NCBI RefSeq assembly: GCF_000003815.2
Contig: NC_049982.1
Location: forward strand, 29,835,997 to 29,899,996
Origin: Branchiostoma floridae
Taxonomy: Eukaryota > Chordata > Leptocardii > Amphioxiformes > Branchiostomatidae
Length of the DNA stretch: 64,000 nucleotides
Reading direction: 5' to 3'
Shown: piece after piece, positions 19,440 through 31,337 of the stretch
Numbering within the stretch: the first letter of the stretch is position 1
Layout: every line of letters begins with the position of its first letter
Notes under the pieces: generated by a model
The model's database searches: none
What the model was told of the DNA's origin: nothing
The model's input: only the letters and a program-made list of their open reading frames with translations
Position numbers and translations under genes: made by a program

Positions 19440-19810
19440 ACAGCAGCGTCTGCGTAAGAAAGGCGATAACGTTACCATGGAGTTGTTCTCGAGAGATAGA
19501 AACGTGGCCGTTTGCTGAAGTGAACAATTGTGCTTCTATTTGATAAATCAAAAAGTTCACCGACTTTCTTTGATTAATTGCAAATACCTGAGTTGTTGTC
19601 GGGTGTTGGGTACGTAGCAGTTTGCTGAGGTGAACAGTTGTGATTTTATTTGATTAATTACAAAGTTCACTGACCGTGGTATGAATACTCTCCACTACAA
19701 TAGCAGAAGCAACGACAATCCATAGTTACAGTAGTTGTGGCGCTCAGACGTTTGCAATATAAGGCATGATTGATGAATCTGACATATCCTAATAATGAAC
19801 GATTGTTGCA
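19440..19810 (-). repeat. Duplicated kinase-gene upstream segment, copy 2
   Basis: Homologous to 14510-14770. It additionally contains an internal duplication: GTTCACCGAC near 19560 and GTTCACTGACC near 19665, each next to AATTGTG/AGTTGTG blocks. Conserved spacing from the N-lobe exon in both copies suggests promoter or 5'UTR DNA; no ATG exon was identified. Confidence 0.55.
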
Positions 19811-20228
19811 AATTCTTGCTCAAGGGCAAATTGTGACATGAAAGCAAGGGGCTGGACAAATGGTAAATGTAGAACAGTATAACAAATGACTTCCCTGGTC
19901 CACCGCAACCACCAAATGTAGCAATATGAGAGATAGCTAGCTAAAGACAGATGACAATCCACACTGTGCTGGGTTTCTGGTAAGACTGATATAGAGACAT
20001 CTAGATGCCCACCTTTATTAGTTCTAATTCACAGCAGATGCCAGGGGCTAACACATGGTCTAACGCTACATAAGTTTTGAAGAAGGTACACTTTTTGTTT
20101 TGTCCTGTGTTTCTTCTTGCTCCAAAAAATGTTGTCAAGAAATCGGTGTCTTTCCTGTACTCTTTTCTTCCATTGACGTGAATCTCAATAGAATAATATA
20201 TATCTTCACTCTTAACAAATGTCAAGTG

Positions 20229-20282
20229 GACACACACACACACACTCGCGCGCGCGCGCGCACACACACACACACACACATA
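20229..20282. repeat. (CA)n/(CG)n microsatellite downstream of methyltransferase gene 1
   Basis: ACACACAC runs interrupted by CGCGCGCGCGCGCG. Alternating purine-pyrimidine DNA of this kind can adopt Z-form. The open frames over it are low-complexity artefacts. Confidence 0.9.
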
Positions 20283-20392
20283 CAAATCCACCCCAAATAG
20301 GCATACACAAACATACAGATTACAGACACACATGCAAGCATACAAAAAAGACAAATGGCAATTATAAGCGATGACCATGATGTTTATTTCAT

Positions 20393-20398
20393 TGCAAA
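20393..20398 (-). terminator. Polyadenylation signal for methyltransferase gene 1
   Basis: TTTATT on the plus strand reads AATAAA on the gene strand, about 105 bp past the stop at 20502. This is a typical short 3'UTR distance. Confidence 0.6.
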
Positions 20399-20501
20399 CA
20401 AGATGGAATTTGTTGACATCGCAAAGAGCAAGATGTATTAAACGGCTCTGAAAGCAGACTTCAACGAACGGCTCTTTTGTTGGGCTGGGGTAGAGCGCGA
20501 C

Positions 20502-23319
20502 TCACTGCACATTCTTGGTGCACCAGTAGAGGGCGCTCAGGCGCGGTATCTCCAGCGCAGTGCCATTCGCCTGTTTGATGGCTGGGTCGGTGGTGAGCAG
20601 CTTGACCATTTGCTCCGCACACTCTTTCCTGACGTCGGGCTCACGAGCGATGGCGCTGTACGTCATGAAGAGTTTCACCACAGACTCGGCGTCAGGCTAT
20701 GAAATAGAGGGAGAAATATAAAGAAAATTATTAGCTTAGTACCTGGATTACCTGTGACATCCAGCTCCAAATTACCAACATTTCCTAAGAAAAAGACTTT
20801 TCATTCTAACTAACGAATATCGTTGAAGAGGTTCATTAGTCACGTAGAAATATATAGAATTTTCTTCAATCGGTGACAGAAGGTCCACGGGAATCTTGGG
20901 GGCAAATCTCGTGTTCTCGCGAGACTTGTAGCAAATAGGTCTCCGTGAACAAGATGTACTGTGAAGACATTGAACATTTGGAGGTACATGGTTACGCCTT
21001 ACAAAGTGTCACTGACTGAAGAATATTCTATCTAAATTTTTCACTCTTCCAAAAAGTGAACCTCTAAACTCTACAAGTGAAACTCTAAACTCTTGTTGAA
21101 ATTTGATTAGTGAAGCTTTTCTCTTGAGAAACTCACCAGAGTCTGTTGGTTCTCCCAGGGGAAGATGTGCTCTTGCAGTGGGGTGAAGAGCGGCGCCGCA
21201 TCGAAGCAGTCCTTCCAGCTGGTATCCAGGAGTGGGTTGAGATAGTACTCGGGACACTCCGGGTACATGTACTTCCGAATGAGCTCGTAAACGCCGTGCA
21301 CGAGCGGAGATTTCTCATCATCGGCCGTGAAGTTGATTCCTGTGAGAAAATGCAGAAAGAAACGGCAACAACAGAAGAAAAAAAACAAGACCATAAATTC
21401 AGTTGAAAAAACAAATACAGCTATCTACCACTTAAAAATTAAATCAGGCACATATCCAGAAGACAGCAAAACTGCAAGTTCCGCTACAGTGCCATATATG
21501 GAGAGAAAGCCGCTAAAAGGCCTATTGTGGAACTTGCCCTTCATTTTCCTGATCCCTAATTAGCTACAAAATACTATCTTCTGGATTTATGATGGTAACG
21601 CACGCACGCACAGTTGTACAGGCATACGCACAAACGTACACGCACACACACACACACACACATACATATAAACATGCACACGCACACACACACATGCACA
21701 CACACACACACACACACACAAACATGCACACACACACACACACAGACACTCACACACACACGCACACACACACACACACATACATACATACATACAAACA
21801 TGCACACGCACACACACACATGCACACACACACACACAAACATGCACACACACACACACACACACAGAGACACTCACACACACAAACACACACACACACT
21901 TACTCACACGCACACGCACAAACACACACATATACGTACAAATAAACGGCACCGAAAAAACTAACATTGGTAAAGGTGCAATGGTTCGATGAGGCCTACC
22001 GTTCGGTGCAATATAACCGGCCATCGCTCTGAGCCTGTGAAGCTTTCGTGATACACTGACGCCGAAGGCCCGATATACCGGCTATACAAATACAGATACA
22101 TGTACAGAAACGGGCACACACAACAAAACAATTTTCGACTGTCCGTACTGTCCGACGATTATCATAGGGCACGTGATGTTAATGGCACATGACGTCAACG
22201 TACTATGCCAACGGTTCGCTACAACTCTCGTTAACCCTGAAACATTCAGTAATTGACCTTTTGGGGATGGTCATAATAGGACACTAAAAAAACAACGACA
22301 AATTCTCTCAGTTCAGATGTAAAACTGCTTTTTTCGCAAACAGCACTTAACCTTACTGAGTGTGTAAAGATCCTAAACGAGGACGTGTAGTTTGTAATTT
22401 GTACATGAATGGTGTTAGTGACGTCATTACTTTTTTCTCTCACGAACGAAATATCTTAAATACTTGATGTTATTAGTTTGTTGCTGGCACGGCCTAAATA
22501 AGCTGTAAAAAACGACGATTCAGCCATCTGTGCTGCAAAGTTTTTGATGCCAATAAATCATTCTCTCTCACACAAATGGTCAAAAGAGCCAAAAAGTCGA
22601 TACCGCCCCCCGTCCCTGTTAGTGTTTATTTACCAAACTTGCCACCCGGAATGAGGACCCGGTGAATCTCGCGCAGAGCGGCCTCGTTCGCGTAGAAATG
22701 GAAACTCTGCGAGGACACAACGGCCTGGAAAGAGACAAAAAGGGTATCTAAGAACTTGACTGCGCCTCTTGTTCAAAGCGCTCAAAAGTTATAATTCAAG
22801 GACCATGCATATGATTATACATGTAGTATATACTTCGGTCATGAAGACCAGTGTTTGGTATCCATGACAAACAAAAACAAGTTGCTAGTGGGTGGAAACC
22901 TACACAACTTCTTCCTGACAACAAAATATATCTGGCATACGTCGATGTATAGGTTAGACATCCAGGTAACAAGATACACCAAAAAGTAGTTACTCAAGCA
23001 ACTGGATATGATTTTGGAAACGGTCAGACGTTTCGGATAGAGTCCACTAACCTTCGTCAGTGACGAAGGATAGTGGATTTTATCCGAAACGTCTGACGAA
23101 GGATAGTGGATTCTACTACTTTTGGTGTAATATATCTGGCACCCAAGAAAATCAAACCCTAGCTTTCCAATGAAAATTATACAAGAACCAGACGCTCTAC
23201 TGAAGTACCAAGGAAAATCGCCGACAGACCAATAATTGACATTTTCTTTTAAAGATTTACCTACATGCCAAATCTCATTACTATGCAACAAAAAATGATC
23301 AAACAGATCCGGAAACACA

Positions 23320-23359
<40 letters not shown>

Positions 23360-24055
23360 AAATATCAATACGGTCCAACAAGAGATTTTTAAACTAATCA
23401 CACATATGCATGTGACAAAACACACACACACATACACACAAACACATACACATACACACTACACCTAGCCAGAATTACATACCTTGACGGAGTTGTCGGG
23501 AAGCGGTATGGCCTCGCACGGACCGACAAATGCGTCCACCCCGGGGACCGCGGCCTTCAGCTGCCGGATCATCCCAGCCACGGGGTCCAGGGCTACGATC
23601 CGTGCGTCCTGAAAATCACAGGAAAACTACGTTACGACTCTATGGCTATAACATTGAGCATGTGTATTTGTATGTATCTTCAACAGGAGCTATCTACCAC
23701 TCCACAGACACCACCACAGCATATCCAGAACACGACAGCCACACTGTAGTACCTTACATAGTCGCCAGCGGGCCCACTGTTAAACACAACCTTAGGTTAG
23801 TATTCCAGACCCCTATTTGCATAGTAAATATAGAAGGGGTCCGTTCAAAGTTTTTCGAGTTAAGAAGACACACACACAAACACGCACACACGCGCCCGCG
23901 CGCACGCACACACACAGACACACACACACACACATGCGCACACAAATACACATACACATACAGACACACACACGCACACACACGCACACACACGCACACA
24001 CACACACACGCGCGCACACAAATACACACTCACACATACACACACACACACACAT

Positions 24056-24087
<32 letters not shown>

Positions 24088-24756
24088 GACACCTTTACTT
24101 TACCTCTCCCAGTACGTCCTTGATGACACGAGTACATTTCCCGGTTCCAGCTCCCACATCCAACACGTCATACTTGGCAGTGACGTCATTGGTGGGCGGA
24201 GTCCCGTTCCTTTGACTGACGTTGTCCATAACGCCTAGGCGGTCCAACAGAGCCTTCACCCCCGCCTTGTCATGGGACGGCCGAAACTTCTCGTAGTCGT
24301 CGTTCTGTTAATACACGGAAACTCAATTGTGGTAAAAATTGATTTTTAGACATATTTTAAGGAGCTCTATCCGAATTTCAAACGGGCAACTACATGTATT
24401 TCTTTAGCCTTCGTTATGCTGAAATGACCCATCTGGACAATCACGTGACAGAACAGGGTATATCACGTGGCCTTACTTGCACGCCACGTGACCTTACTGG
24501 CAGTAACTTCACTTATTGGCTAAACTCGTTATGTTTATATACATGAGCTACCGTTTCATTCCTTAGAAACGTATCAATTATATCTCGAACCATATGTAAT
24601 TACTAAACCGTTGTAATTCTACATTTCAAAGAATATTTTACGGTAGAAACTAAACGTAAGACAACTTTTGTGTGTGTAAAAGTTATATAAGATTCCAACC
24701 GTGGTTTCCCACATGTCCCTGGCGGCATCGCTATGCTGTTCTTTTGTAGCACTCAT
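20502..24756 (-). CDS. Class I SAM-dependent methyltransferase, paralogue 1 (6 exons)
   Basis: Coding exons on the minus strand: 24756-24700, 24304-24104, 23608-23483, 22724-22634, 21339-21137, 20696-20502. All joins are GT-AG and the frame is kept, giving 290 aa. The protein starts [19 protein letters not shown]. Motif I DVGAGTGK is at about residues 68-75, then [14 protein letters not shown] (acidic ribose-binding loop), [19 protein letters not shown] and [11 protein letters not shown], the signature of Methyltransf_11-type small-molecule methyltransferases. The C-terminal half ([14 protein letters not shown]..., [11 protein letters not shown]) resembles fungal and slime-mould members of the same broad family. 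Substrate is unknown. No signal peptide or membrane helix is seen, so it is probably cytosolic. Its closest relative in the window is the inverted paralogue at 33111-37557. Introns 2, 3 and 5 hold (CA)n tracts. Confidence 0.92.
20915..20924. promoter_or_regulatory. TCTCGCGAGA palindrome
   Basis: A perfect 10-bp palindrome known as a core-promoter element in animals. Here it sits in the last intron of methyltransferase gene 1, where no promoter is otherwise expected; it may be fortuitous or mark an unrecognised start. Confidence 0.35.
21597..21945. repeat. Long interrupted (CA)n microsatellite in intron 4 of methyltransferase gene 1
   Basis: About 350 bp of CA with CG, TA and ATG interruptions, including an internally duplicated block (ATACATATAAACATGCACAC and relatives). 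Six-frame reading gives long His/Thr or Cys/Val frames that are not genes. Confidence 0.95.
23020..23098. repeat. Inverted repeat GACGTTTCGGATA ... TATCCGAAACGTC
   Basis: TCAGACGTTTCGGATAGAGT and ATCCGAAACGTCTGAC face each other across GTCAGTGACGAAGGATAGTGG. It can form a hairpin. It lies in intron 3 of methyltransferase gene 1 and resembles a fold-back repeat. Confidence 0.6.
23318..23462. repeat. (CA)n tracts upstream of the exon 3 donor side of methyltransferase gene 1
   Basis: One pure CA run lies near 23320-23358 and a mixed run at 23421-23460. On the transcribed strand the second tract is (UG)n and starts about 20 nt after the exon 3 donor at 23482. Confidence 0.9.
23867..24090. repeat. 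Interrupted (CA)n tract next to the exon 2 donor of methyltransferase gene 1
   Basis: About 220 bp of CA with CG and TA interruptions. On the gene strand it is (UG)n beginning about 15 nt past the donor at 24103. All long frames across it are artefacts. Confidence 0.95.
24442..24490. promoter_or_regulatory. Cluster of three CACGTG E-boxes
   Basis: Perfect CACGTG palindromes at 24442-24447, 24464-24469 and 24485-24490, spaced 22 and 21 bp, about two helical turns each. They lie in intron 1 of methyltransferase gene 1, about 270-310 bp downstream of its ATG. CACGTG is the canonical site of USF/MITF/Myc-class bHLH factors. Function is inferred only. Confidence 0.5.
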
Positions 24757-25175
24757 GGTGTCTGGAAAGCCGTTGAAGATCTAGATTGGACAAATGACAA
24801 ATTTAGACAATGGCAAAAATATTCAGAATCAACGTCAGACAGTGAATGCACCATATGTTGTTTACGTTCTGAAGTGATTGGTCATTATTGATTCAGTGCC
24901 CGAATGGCAGCCGCTCCAAACACCTGCCCCACCAGTTTTAATCAAGCTCCTCCTATTCAGCCCTTGGCTGCTAATTATTCGAGTGTACAGGTAGTTGGCC
25001 CACCTATTTAAGTGGTATTATTATCTGATGAGTACACAGATAGCTGCGTATGGGTAAGACATGTGATATCAAGGCTCCTTGGTGATATCAAAGCATCCTT
25101 TGTCTCATTCACCACTTCGGCGAAGGCTACGGGATACGCCCCAGTTTGAAACAATGCGACAACACAACATTCTGT

Positions 25176-25414
25176 AAAGGTGGTATCTCACTGCACTTGG
25201 GGCACCGGTTCGGCACTGCGGGGTTCGTTCTCTGTGGCACAGTTTTTGTTATTTTCTCCGATTTTTTGTAACTTAGATATTGCGTAATACGTAAAAGAGT
25301 GTCCAGACCACAGCATCAACAGAACACAGTGGATTACTTCTACGTAAAAGTTCGTTGAGCAATCTTTTGAACCCCACAGTGCCGCACCGGTGCATCAAGT
25401 GCAATACCACATTT
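25176..25414. mobile_element. TIR element with 50-bp ends (GGTGGTAT...)
   Basis: Left AAGGTGGTATCTCACTGCAC plus GCACCGGTTCGGCACTG pairs with reversed right AATGTGGTATTGCACTTGAT plus GCACCGGTGCGGCACTG. The interior is about 140 bp without coding content. Confidence 0.75.
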
Positions 25415-27529
25415 AGATGGAGATATGTACCTAAATCTGAGTTGACCATATATGTTAAGTAAGGCTACGGTAACTTGATTATATGGGTGGCATCCTTTGC
25501 AATCTCAAAACTGATTTTGCCCTAATTTTGCGTGATAATTAAAGAATAAGAATGGTGGGCATCTCCGAACAAGTCAATCTATCTTGCCTTTTTCTAAATG
25601 GATACTAGTACCGTGCAGGCAAATTTCTGCGAACGTACTCCAACTTTTGTAACCATACCTTCGTTATTTTGTGGCAAGAAAATTTTGTCAAACATTCTAA
25701 CATTTTAGTCATATTTCTGAGCACAAAATTAGTATTGATATAATGAAAATATATTTTTATTGTCTATTAATATAATGTCGTAACATGATAATATCGCAAT
25801 ATCATATCCGAGGGTAACCTGGAATCCAGTCTACCGTGAATTGGCCAGGTTACCTTCGGATCAAGAGAATCTTTCTGCCGCTGGGGTTATTCTTTCACAC
25901 CAAACCAGTTTGACCAAGGTCTTTATATACATCATTGATTTGACAAAAGCAAAATGGCGACCAAGGCGGTTAAAAAGGTTGTGGCGAGTCGACCAACCAC
26001 ACAAAAAAACGAACCTCTTCGCCATTTTGTTTTAGACGAACTCTGTCAAAACGCTGTACCATCCCTGCTACAAAAAAAAACGAAAAATCAAATGCAGTAA
26101 ACTAATTTCGGTCACTCATGATCGTTTTCAACATTTAATAAAAATGCTCCACTATCTAATTTCCCAATTATTATATATAGAACTCCCGGACAATAGATTT
26201 TGACAAGTTAATTTACCTTCATGAGATGTACAGCATTTGTGCAAGGATTGTTATAACATGTATCTACATATTAACTTTTCAACAGACTGAAAGATGGGGA
26301 TTATATAGACCCACAGGAGAAAATAGACTAACCTTATGATATAGACCCAAACTCTTTTCGATAAGTCTGTCTTTTACGAGCTCGAGGTGTTGGTAGCAAA
26401 TGTTGTGCACCTGGGAAAGATTCCTATCGACAATGTACTCACTCAGTCAGGTGAAAATGAGTACTGAATGTCAGGTTCGGGCGTCCCTCGTATAGTACGT
26501 TAGAATAAGGCCCTGTGTTTGAGGAGAGCCACACCTCAAACACGTATGGTAAAGAACCCGCCATACTTATCGAAAAGTTTAGGGGTCCTTCCCAGAGTGA
26601 GTAGATCTTTTGTAATGAGCCTAATTCTATGTATGGCATGCAGACATAGTTTATAGGATTGTGTCAATCGCTTTTTTTCCTCAGGCAGCCCACTGACCTA
26701 TTTACGAAATGCTCTAATTATAACATGCATATGTGTTACAACAAATGGTCAGTCTACTAGTATTTCGAAACAGTTTAAAAACTTAATACGATACAAATAA
26801 CGTATCCGATGATCGTTCAATGTTTTGAACATGTTGAAATATCGTAGAAAATAATTAAAAAGTGAAGCAAATGTTTCGAAATTGTAGATAGATAGCTGAC
26901 GTGTGTGTATTTAGAATAGACACTTGTTACTTTTCACTGTCTGTATCATTGCAATTAGCCTACGGGCATGGATTTGCAAATAAATATATATATTCTCTAT
27001 TGTTCTTGATCTAGTTTTTTCACAAAGGTTTAAAAAAATGTTCGAAGAAAAGACAGCAAGCATTCCCACAGTAATGTGGAATTGACTTTATACATTTTAT
27101 ATACTATTAGATAGAAATGTCAACTCACTTGGGTGGGGCAGAAGTTATTTGTACAGTAGGATGGGACAACAGGTGTTCACAGGTTTTTCCTCAAAGGGGA
27201 TGTGAGGGTAAAGAATGTGTCGCTACCCACATTTTAAACACGTTAATAATGCATGCCCTACTTGTTCAGTGTCCCTTTATATTGTACGAAGGACCAAAAG
27301 CACAAAAGCTTAATCTGTTTTAGCCGCATCGCCATGCAAACGGTTTATGTGGGGCCAGGGGTCAGTTATGACACAAAAACAAGTGGAAACCTGGCCTGAT
27401 TTGACAAATTAACGTTCTTCTCTCCTCCTAAACCGTTAACGATAGCATGGATAAGAATAACTTCATCAAACTGCATTAAAACATAAGTAAAGTAGCCCTA
27501 GCTTAACTTCCGCTTGGAGAGTACTCGCC

Positions 27530-27830
27530 TGGGGCATTTTGTACTTTTCCACCGTGTAGTGGAGAGACGTTACGAAAATGCGGTCAGAGGCCGCAATTTT
27601 GCCTGGGGCAATCTGTACTTTTCCAACGCTTAGTGGAGACACGTTACGAAACATGTGGCCAGAGGCCGCAATTGTCTAGCAATTGTTCTTGTCTGGGGCA
27701 ATCTGTACTTTTCCAACGCTTAGTGGAGACACGTTACGAAACATGTGGCCAGAGGCCGCAATTGTCTAGCAATTGTTATTGTCTGGGGCAATCTGTACTT
27801 TTCCACAGAGTGGTGGAGACACAATACGAA
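27530..27830 (+). repeat. 90-bp minisatellite, about 3.5 units
   Basis: CTGGGGCAATCTGTACTTTT begins units at about 27601, 27691 and 27781; a shorter unit starts at 27538. The two central units are almost identical. Because 90 is a multiple of three, one frame stays open (repeats of ETRYETCGQRPQLSSN), but the frame is closed just outside the array. Confidence 0.85.
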
Positions 27831-28363
27831 CTCACAAGAATGGCGCCTTCAGAAATTCATCTTTTTTTTTCTAAAAGGCATTTTTAGTACTAAAAACCGG
27901 TAATATATTCACAGCAATAAAAATAGTGTTGCACACCTCATGCACATTATATGTGCCGAATTGATTATTTGTACGACACATGTAGAAGGAAATCATACGT
28001 AATTGAATAAACACACTCGTGTAAACCCACCCAAATAGTGACTTTCTTCACACCCTTTTCTTTCATGTTTCCTACTGAAAGCAGACTTCTTGGTAGCGGC
28101 GAAACGACCTTGACAGTATTTTTTTCTTAGGACAAGTTTGCGAATGGAGAAGAATTGTTTTAAGTCAGATAATTATACTGCTAAAAGGTGGGAAAAATAA
28201 TTTCATTCCGCAAAGTGAACCTAAGCCTGGAATTTCAATAGGGACTTTAATACTTGTATACACACAAATGCAAGAGGGGCCCGCATGTACACAATTCATT
28301 AACCCAGGTTGAAATCGCGAACCACGCCCCACCCCCCAAAACACTGGCGCTACAAAAAGTACT

Positions 28364-28568
28364 TACTGTAAATGCAGAAACATTCACGGTGGTTAAATGT
28401 TCGCGGTTTTCGCAGTGGCCGCTTCACCGCAAATTCAAAACCACCGCGAAGAATTTTCCATGGCAGTAAGAGATTACAGTGCATGGTGCTGCCGCGAACT
28501 TACCGCGAAAAGTCCCTTTTCCCGCTACAGCGAAATTAAATCATCGCAAATTGAATGCATTTACAGTA
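28364..28568. mobile_element. 205-bp TACTGTAAA MITE, copy 2
   Basis: Ends TACTGTAAATGCAGAAACAT and reversed TACTGTAAATGCATTCAATT. Interior blocks ATGTTCGCGGTTTTCGC and ACCACCGCGAA match copy 1. Exactly 205 bp. Confidence 0.75.
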
Positions 28569-28887
28569 TGCAACGGAAGCTAAAAAAAAAGTCCTGCCCC
28601 CTCTTCCCCCAAAATTACACGTTTAAAGTAGTTATATGGTTACGTTTCATACGGGTCGAGGTAAACATAGAAAAAAGTGTGGACTGAAATCGATGTGAAT
28701 CAGCTGTGTCAATCGAATACACGCTAAACAAGGTCTTTTAACACAACAACAGTCGCATTGAATACGTTAGACAGCACTCACCATTAATTTCTAGCAAACT
28801 TACACACCAAAGATCTACCAGCTTTCAATTTATCAGTAACTTTGTGGGTTATGCATGTTCACGACAACATATTAGGCACACGCTTTA

Positions 28888-29100
28888 TAGCGCTAGTTCA
28901 CCTTTATGCGCAGGGTAACCTATATCCGTTGTTTGTAAAGACAGCTAGGGCTATCATGTCGGACGGCGGTTTCGAACTGCATGATTTCAAAATATTACAA
29001 TTTTAAACCACAGTGTGTCGAGTTGATGTCCCTAAATATCCTATGTTAAGAATGAACAACGGATATAGGTCACTCGCGAATATAGGTGAACTAGCGTTAA
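28888..29100. mobile_element. TIR element with CGCTAGTTCACC ends
   Basis: Left AGCGCTAGTTCACCTTTATG then CCTATATCCGTTGTTTG; reversed right AACGCTAGTTCACCTATATT then CCTATATCCGTTGTTC. TIRs are about 45 bp. A degenerate relative lies at 34495-34650 in an intron of the second methyltransferase gene. Confidence 0.7.
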
Positions 29101-30037
29101 GTTTTTGTGGGGGAGGAAAAGGAATCCTGCATACCTTTTTCTGCGAAAGCTAGAGAGAACACACCTTCCTTGGCTTGGCCTCGAGTGAAGCTGGTCTAAC
29201 AACTTACCTTCTTTTAGGTCGACTTACATGCAAATTAGACAGATTAGTGGACAACTGTTCCGAAATATCAGGCATAACAGTAAGGGCATGCGCAAACTTC
29301 GAGGTCACGTAAGGCCATTAATTGACTAGATTAAGTCACAATGCAGTGACTACCCAATCGCGCGTAAAATATTCGCTAACTAGCTGGTCGCAAGCTCAAA
29401 TGGGCTTCAATTTGTCGCCAACCGGCGCAAACTAGACGATGACAGACGCCATTCATTCTGTAAAAGAAGTAATGTGTTAGTTTCAATGCTTGTTTTTGTT
29501 CTCCGTTGCAGACTTCGAACAGGGGCTTGGCGTTTCAAAGTTTCAGGGAAGGAGCGCTGGTTCGCGATTTTCAACGTTGGTTAGGTTCTGTTATGCCGGG
29601 GAAGGGAGTTTGCCGAGGAAGGGAGTTTGCTGTGGAAAGGAGTTTGTCCCCGTAAAAAAGCCTGCCTCGTTCGAAGTGTACAACGGAGGTCACAAGCAAC
29701 TTATTTGTTTGTTCACTCATGGAAAGGTGAAATCGGCCTACATACAACGTTTGTAATGTTATCAAGACTGCACATCATTCTGGTCCAATGGCAAGGACGA
29801 TCGAATTATTTAAATTGCTGCCAAATGAAGAAAGACTTGTCGGTCCACTTGGTATCGCTCTGGGCAAACTGAGAATTGTCTGCCCCCTTTGTCGCTGTCC
29901 GTGCATAGTGCCATGCCACCTATGATAAGAGTTCAAAGATCACAAACCTCCGTGACACATTTATAGGTCGTTTGACAAATCTGTCTGATAATATCATAAG
30001 GTTATACTTAACACATCTCCTGATGAAAAGAAACACA

Positions 30038-30045
30038 AGCGCGCG

Positions 30046-30101
<56 letters not shown>

Positions 30102-30320
30102 CACACAGAGCCACGCACGGATATGTACATACATGTACACACACACACAAACACACACACACACACACACACAAACACAAGCACACACACACACACACAG
30201 GCACGCACGCATATGTACACACATGTGCACACATGTACACACACACAAACAAACATACACACACACGCACATACATACACACACACGCATATGTACACAC
30301 ATGTACATGTGCACACACAT
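30038..30320. repeat. (CG)n-(CA)n microsatellite
   Basis: GCGCGCGCGCGCGC is followed by about 270 bp of CA repeats broken by CATGTACA and GCACGCA blocks. Pairs of ATGTACACACATGTACA-type units suggest internal duplications. The His/Thr and Cys/Val frames are artefacts. Confidence 0.95.
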
Positions 30321-30689
30321 AACGATACCCCCATTTTTCCCAAAGGAGACAAGGATCTATAACAGACTTTTCTTCGTAACATGACTGTCGAATTCTAAAC
30401 AACACTTAAAATATTCTCCTCAAGGATGCCAATAGTTTAAAAACTTTAAGACGATCACATGACCATCGGCCGTTTTACTCACCCCATATAAACCCGTTTT
30501 AGATGTGACTTCCCATGTGGAAACTTCGCCTTAACTTTGCAGTTGAGATGGTTGTTTGTCCTCAAGCAACTAGACAGTAAGTTAGCGTGGTAAACATACC
30601 ATCGGGAGCACGTCAATATCTCCACGGTGTTTGGGGAGTAGCCGCCCGTCTAGTTCATTTGCACATACCGGGGTTGTTTTTACGGGGTT

Positions 30690-30955
30690 GGGTTTAGTAT
30701 CTTCTCCGAGCGACAGACTTTCTACGCTTTGTAACTAAAAAAGATATTGAAAATGAAGTTCATTTTGTATTACAGTGCGATTTATACAGTGATATACGTG
30801 ATTCTTTTATGAATGCCATTGATTTAGATACACGAGCTTTACAGTAAAAGACAAACTATTAGTATATATAATGACATCATCTGACAATATTGCGCTATGA
30901 AAACTTAATGAATTCATATAGATTCCAAAATGAAAGAGACGTGTAAATGATAAAA
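30690..30955 (+). mobile_element. Degenerate non-LTR retrotransposon (LINE) C-terminal fragment
   Basis: A plus-strand frame reads DIENEVHFVLQCDLYSDIRD then SFMNAIDLDTRALQ and stops. ENEVHFVLQCPLY-like text is characteristic of the region after the reverse transcriptase domain in lancelet LINE polyproteins. A further block KLNEFIYRFQNERDV follows after stops near 30900. No catalytic RT motif remains, so it is a truncated dead copy. Confidence 0.6.
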
Positions 30956-31337
30956 ATCATAATTAGCAAAGCATTATATATTTGGCCATTTTGTAAACGA
31001 TTTAAGCACTTATAGTGTAGCGTAGCTTTAGTTGTTTTGTCACTCCCACTGGCAATGTAAAAATGTTTTAAAGAAACGTTTAATGTAACTTCTGATTTAA
31101 GCCCATATGGGCAAGAACGTACGACTGTACACCATTGACAATTCCAGAGATCGTTATTTAATAAGTTACCGCGAAGTCCCGCCGCGTAAAATCTCCTACC
31201 GGTGTGGAAGGTTGGACTCGGCGGTGGAAAGCTTCGTCTGCCCTGAAGTGAACCCGGCCAGGCCACGGTAGACTGAATACCAGCTAGGCCAGTAATTAGT
31301 ATAAGTTCAACCAAGAGGACGTGGCAGTTCTACTAGG

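Noticed and set aside
21564-22024. Long His/Thr and Cys/Val open frames on both strands
   Set aside because: They are translations of the (CA)n microsatellite; the same happens at 23754-24215 and 29920-30405.
21600-24090. CRISPR-like array from regularly repeated blocks
   Set aside because: The repeats are plain dinucleotide microsatellites without unique spacers, and the genome is eukaryotic.
29490-29756. 88-residue plus-strand frame near 29.5 kb
   Set aside because: No domain, no splice context and internally repetitive GGAAGGGAGTTTG text; probably chance.
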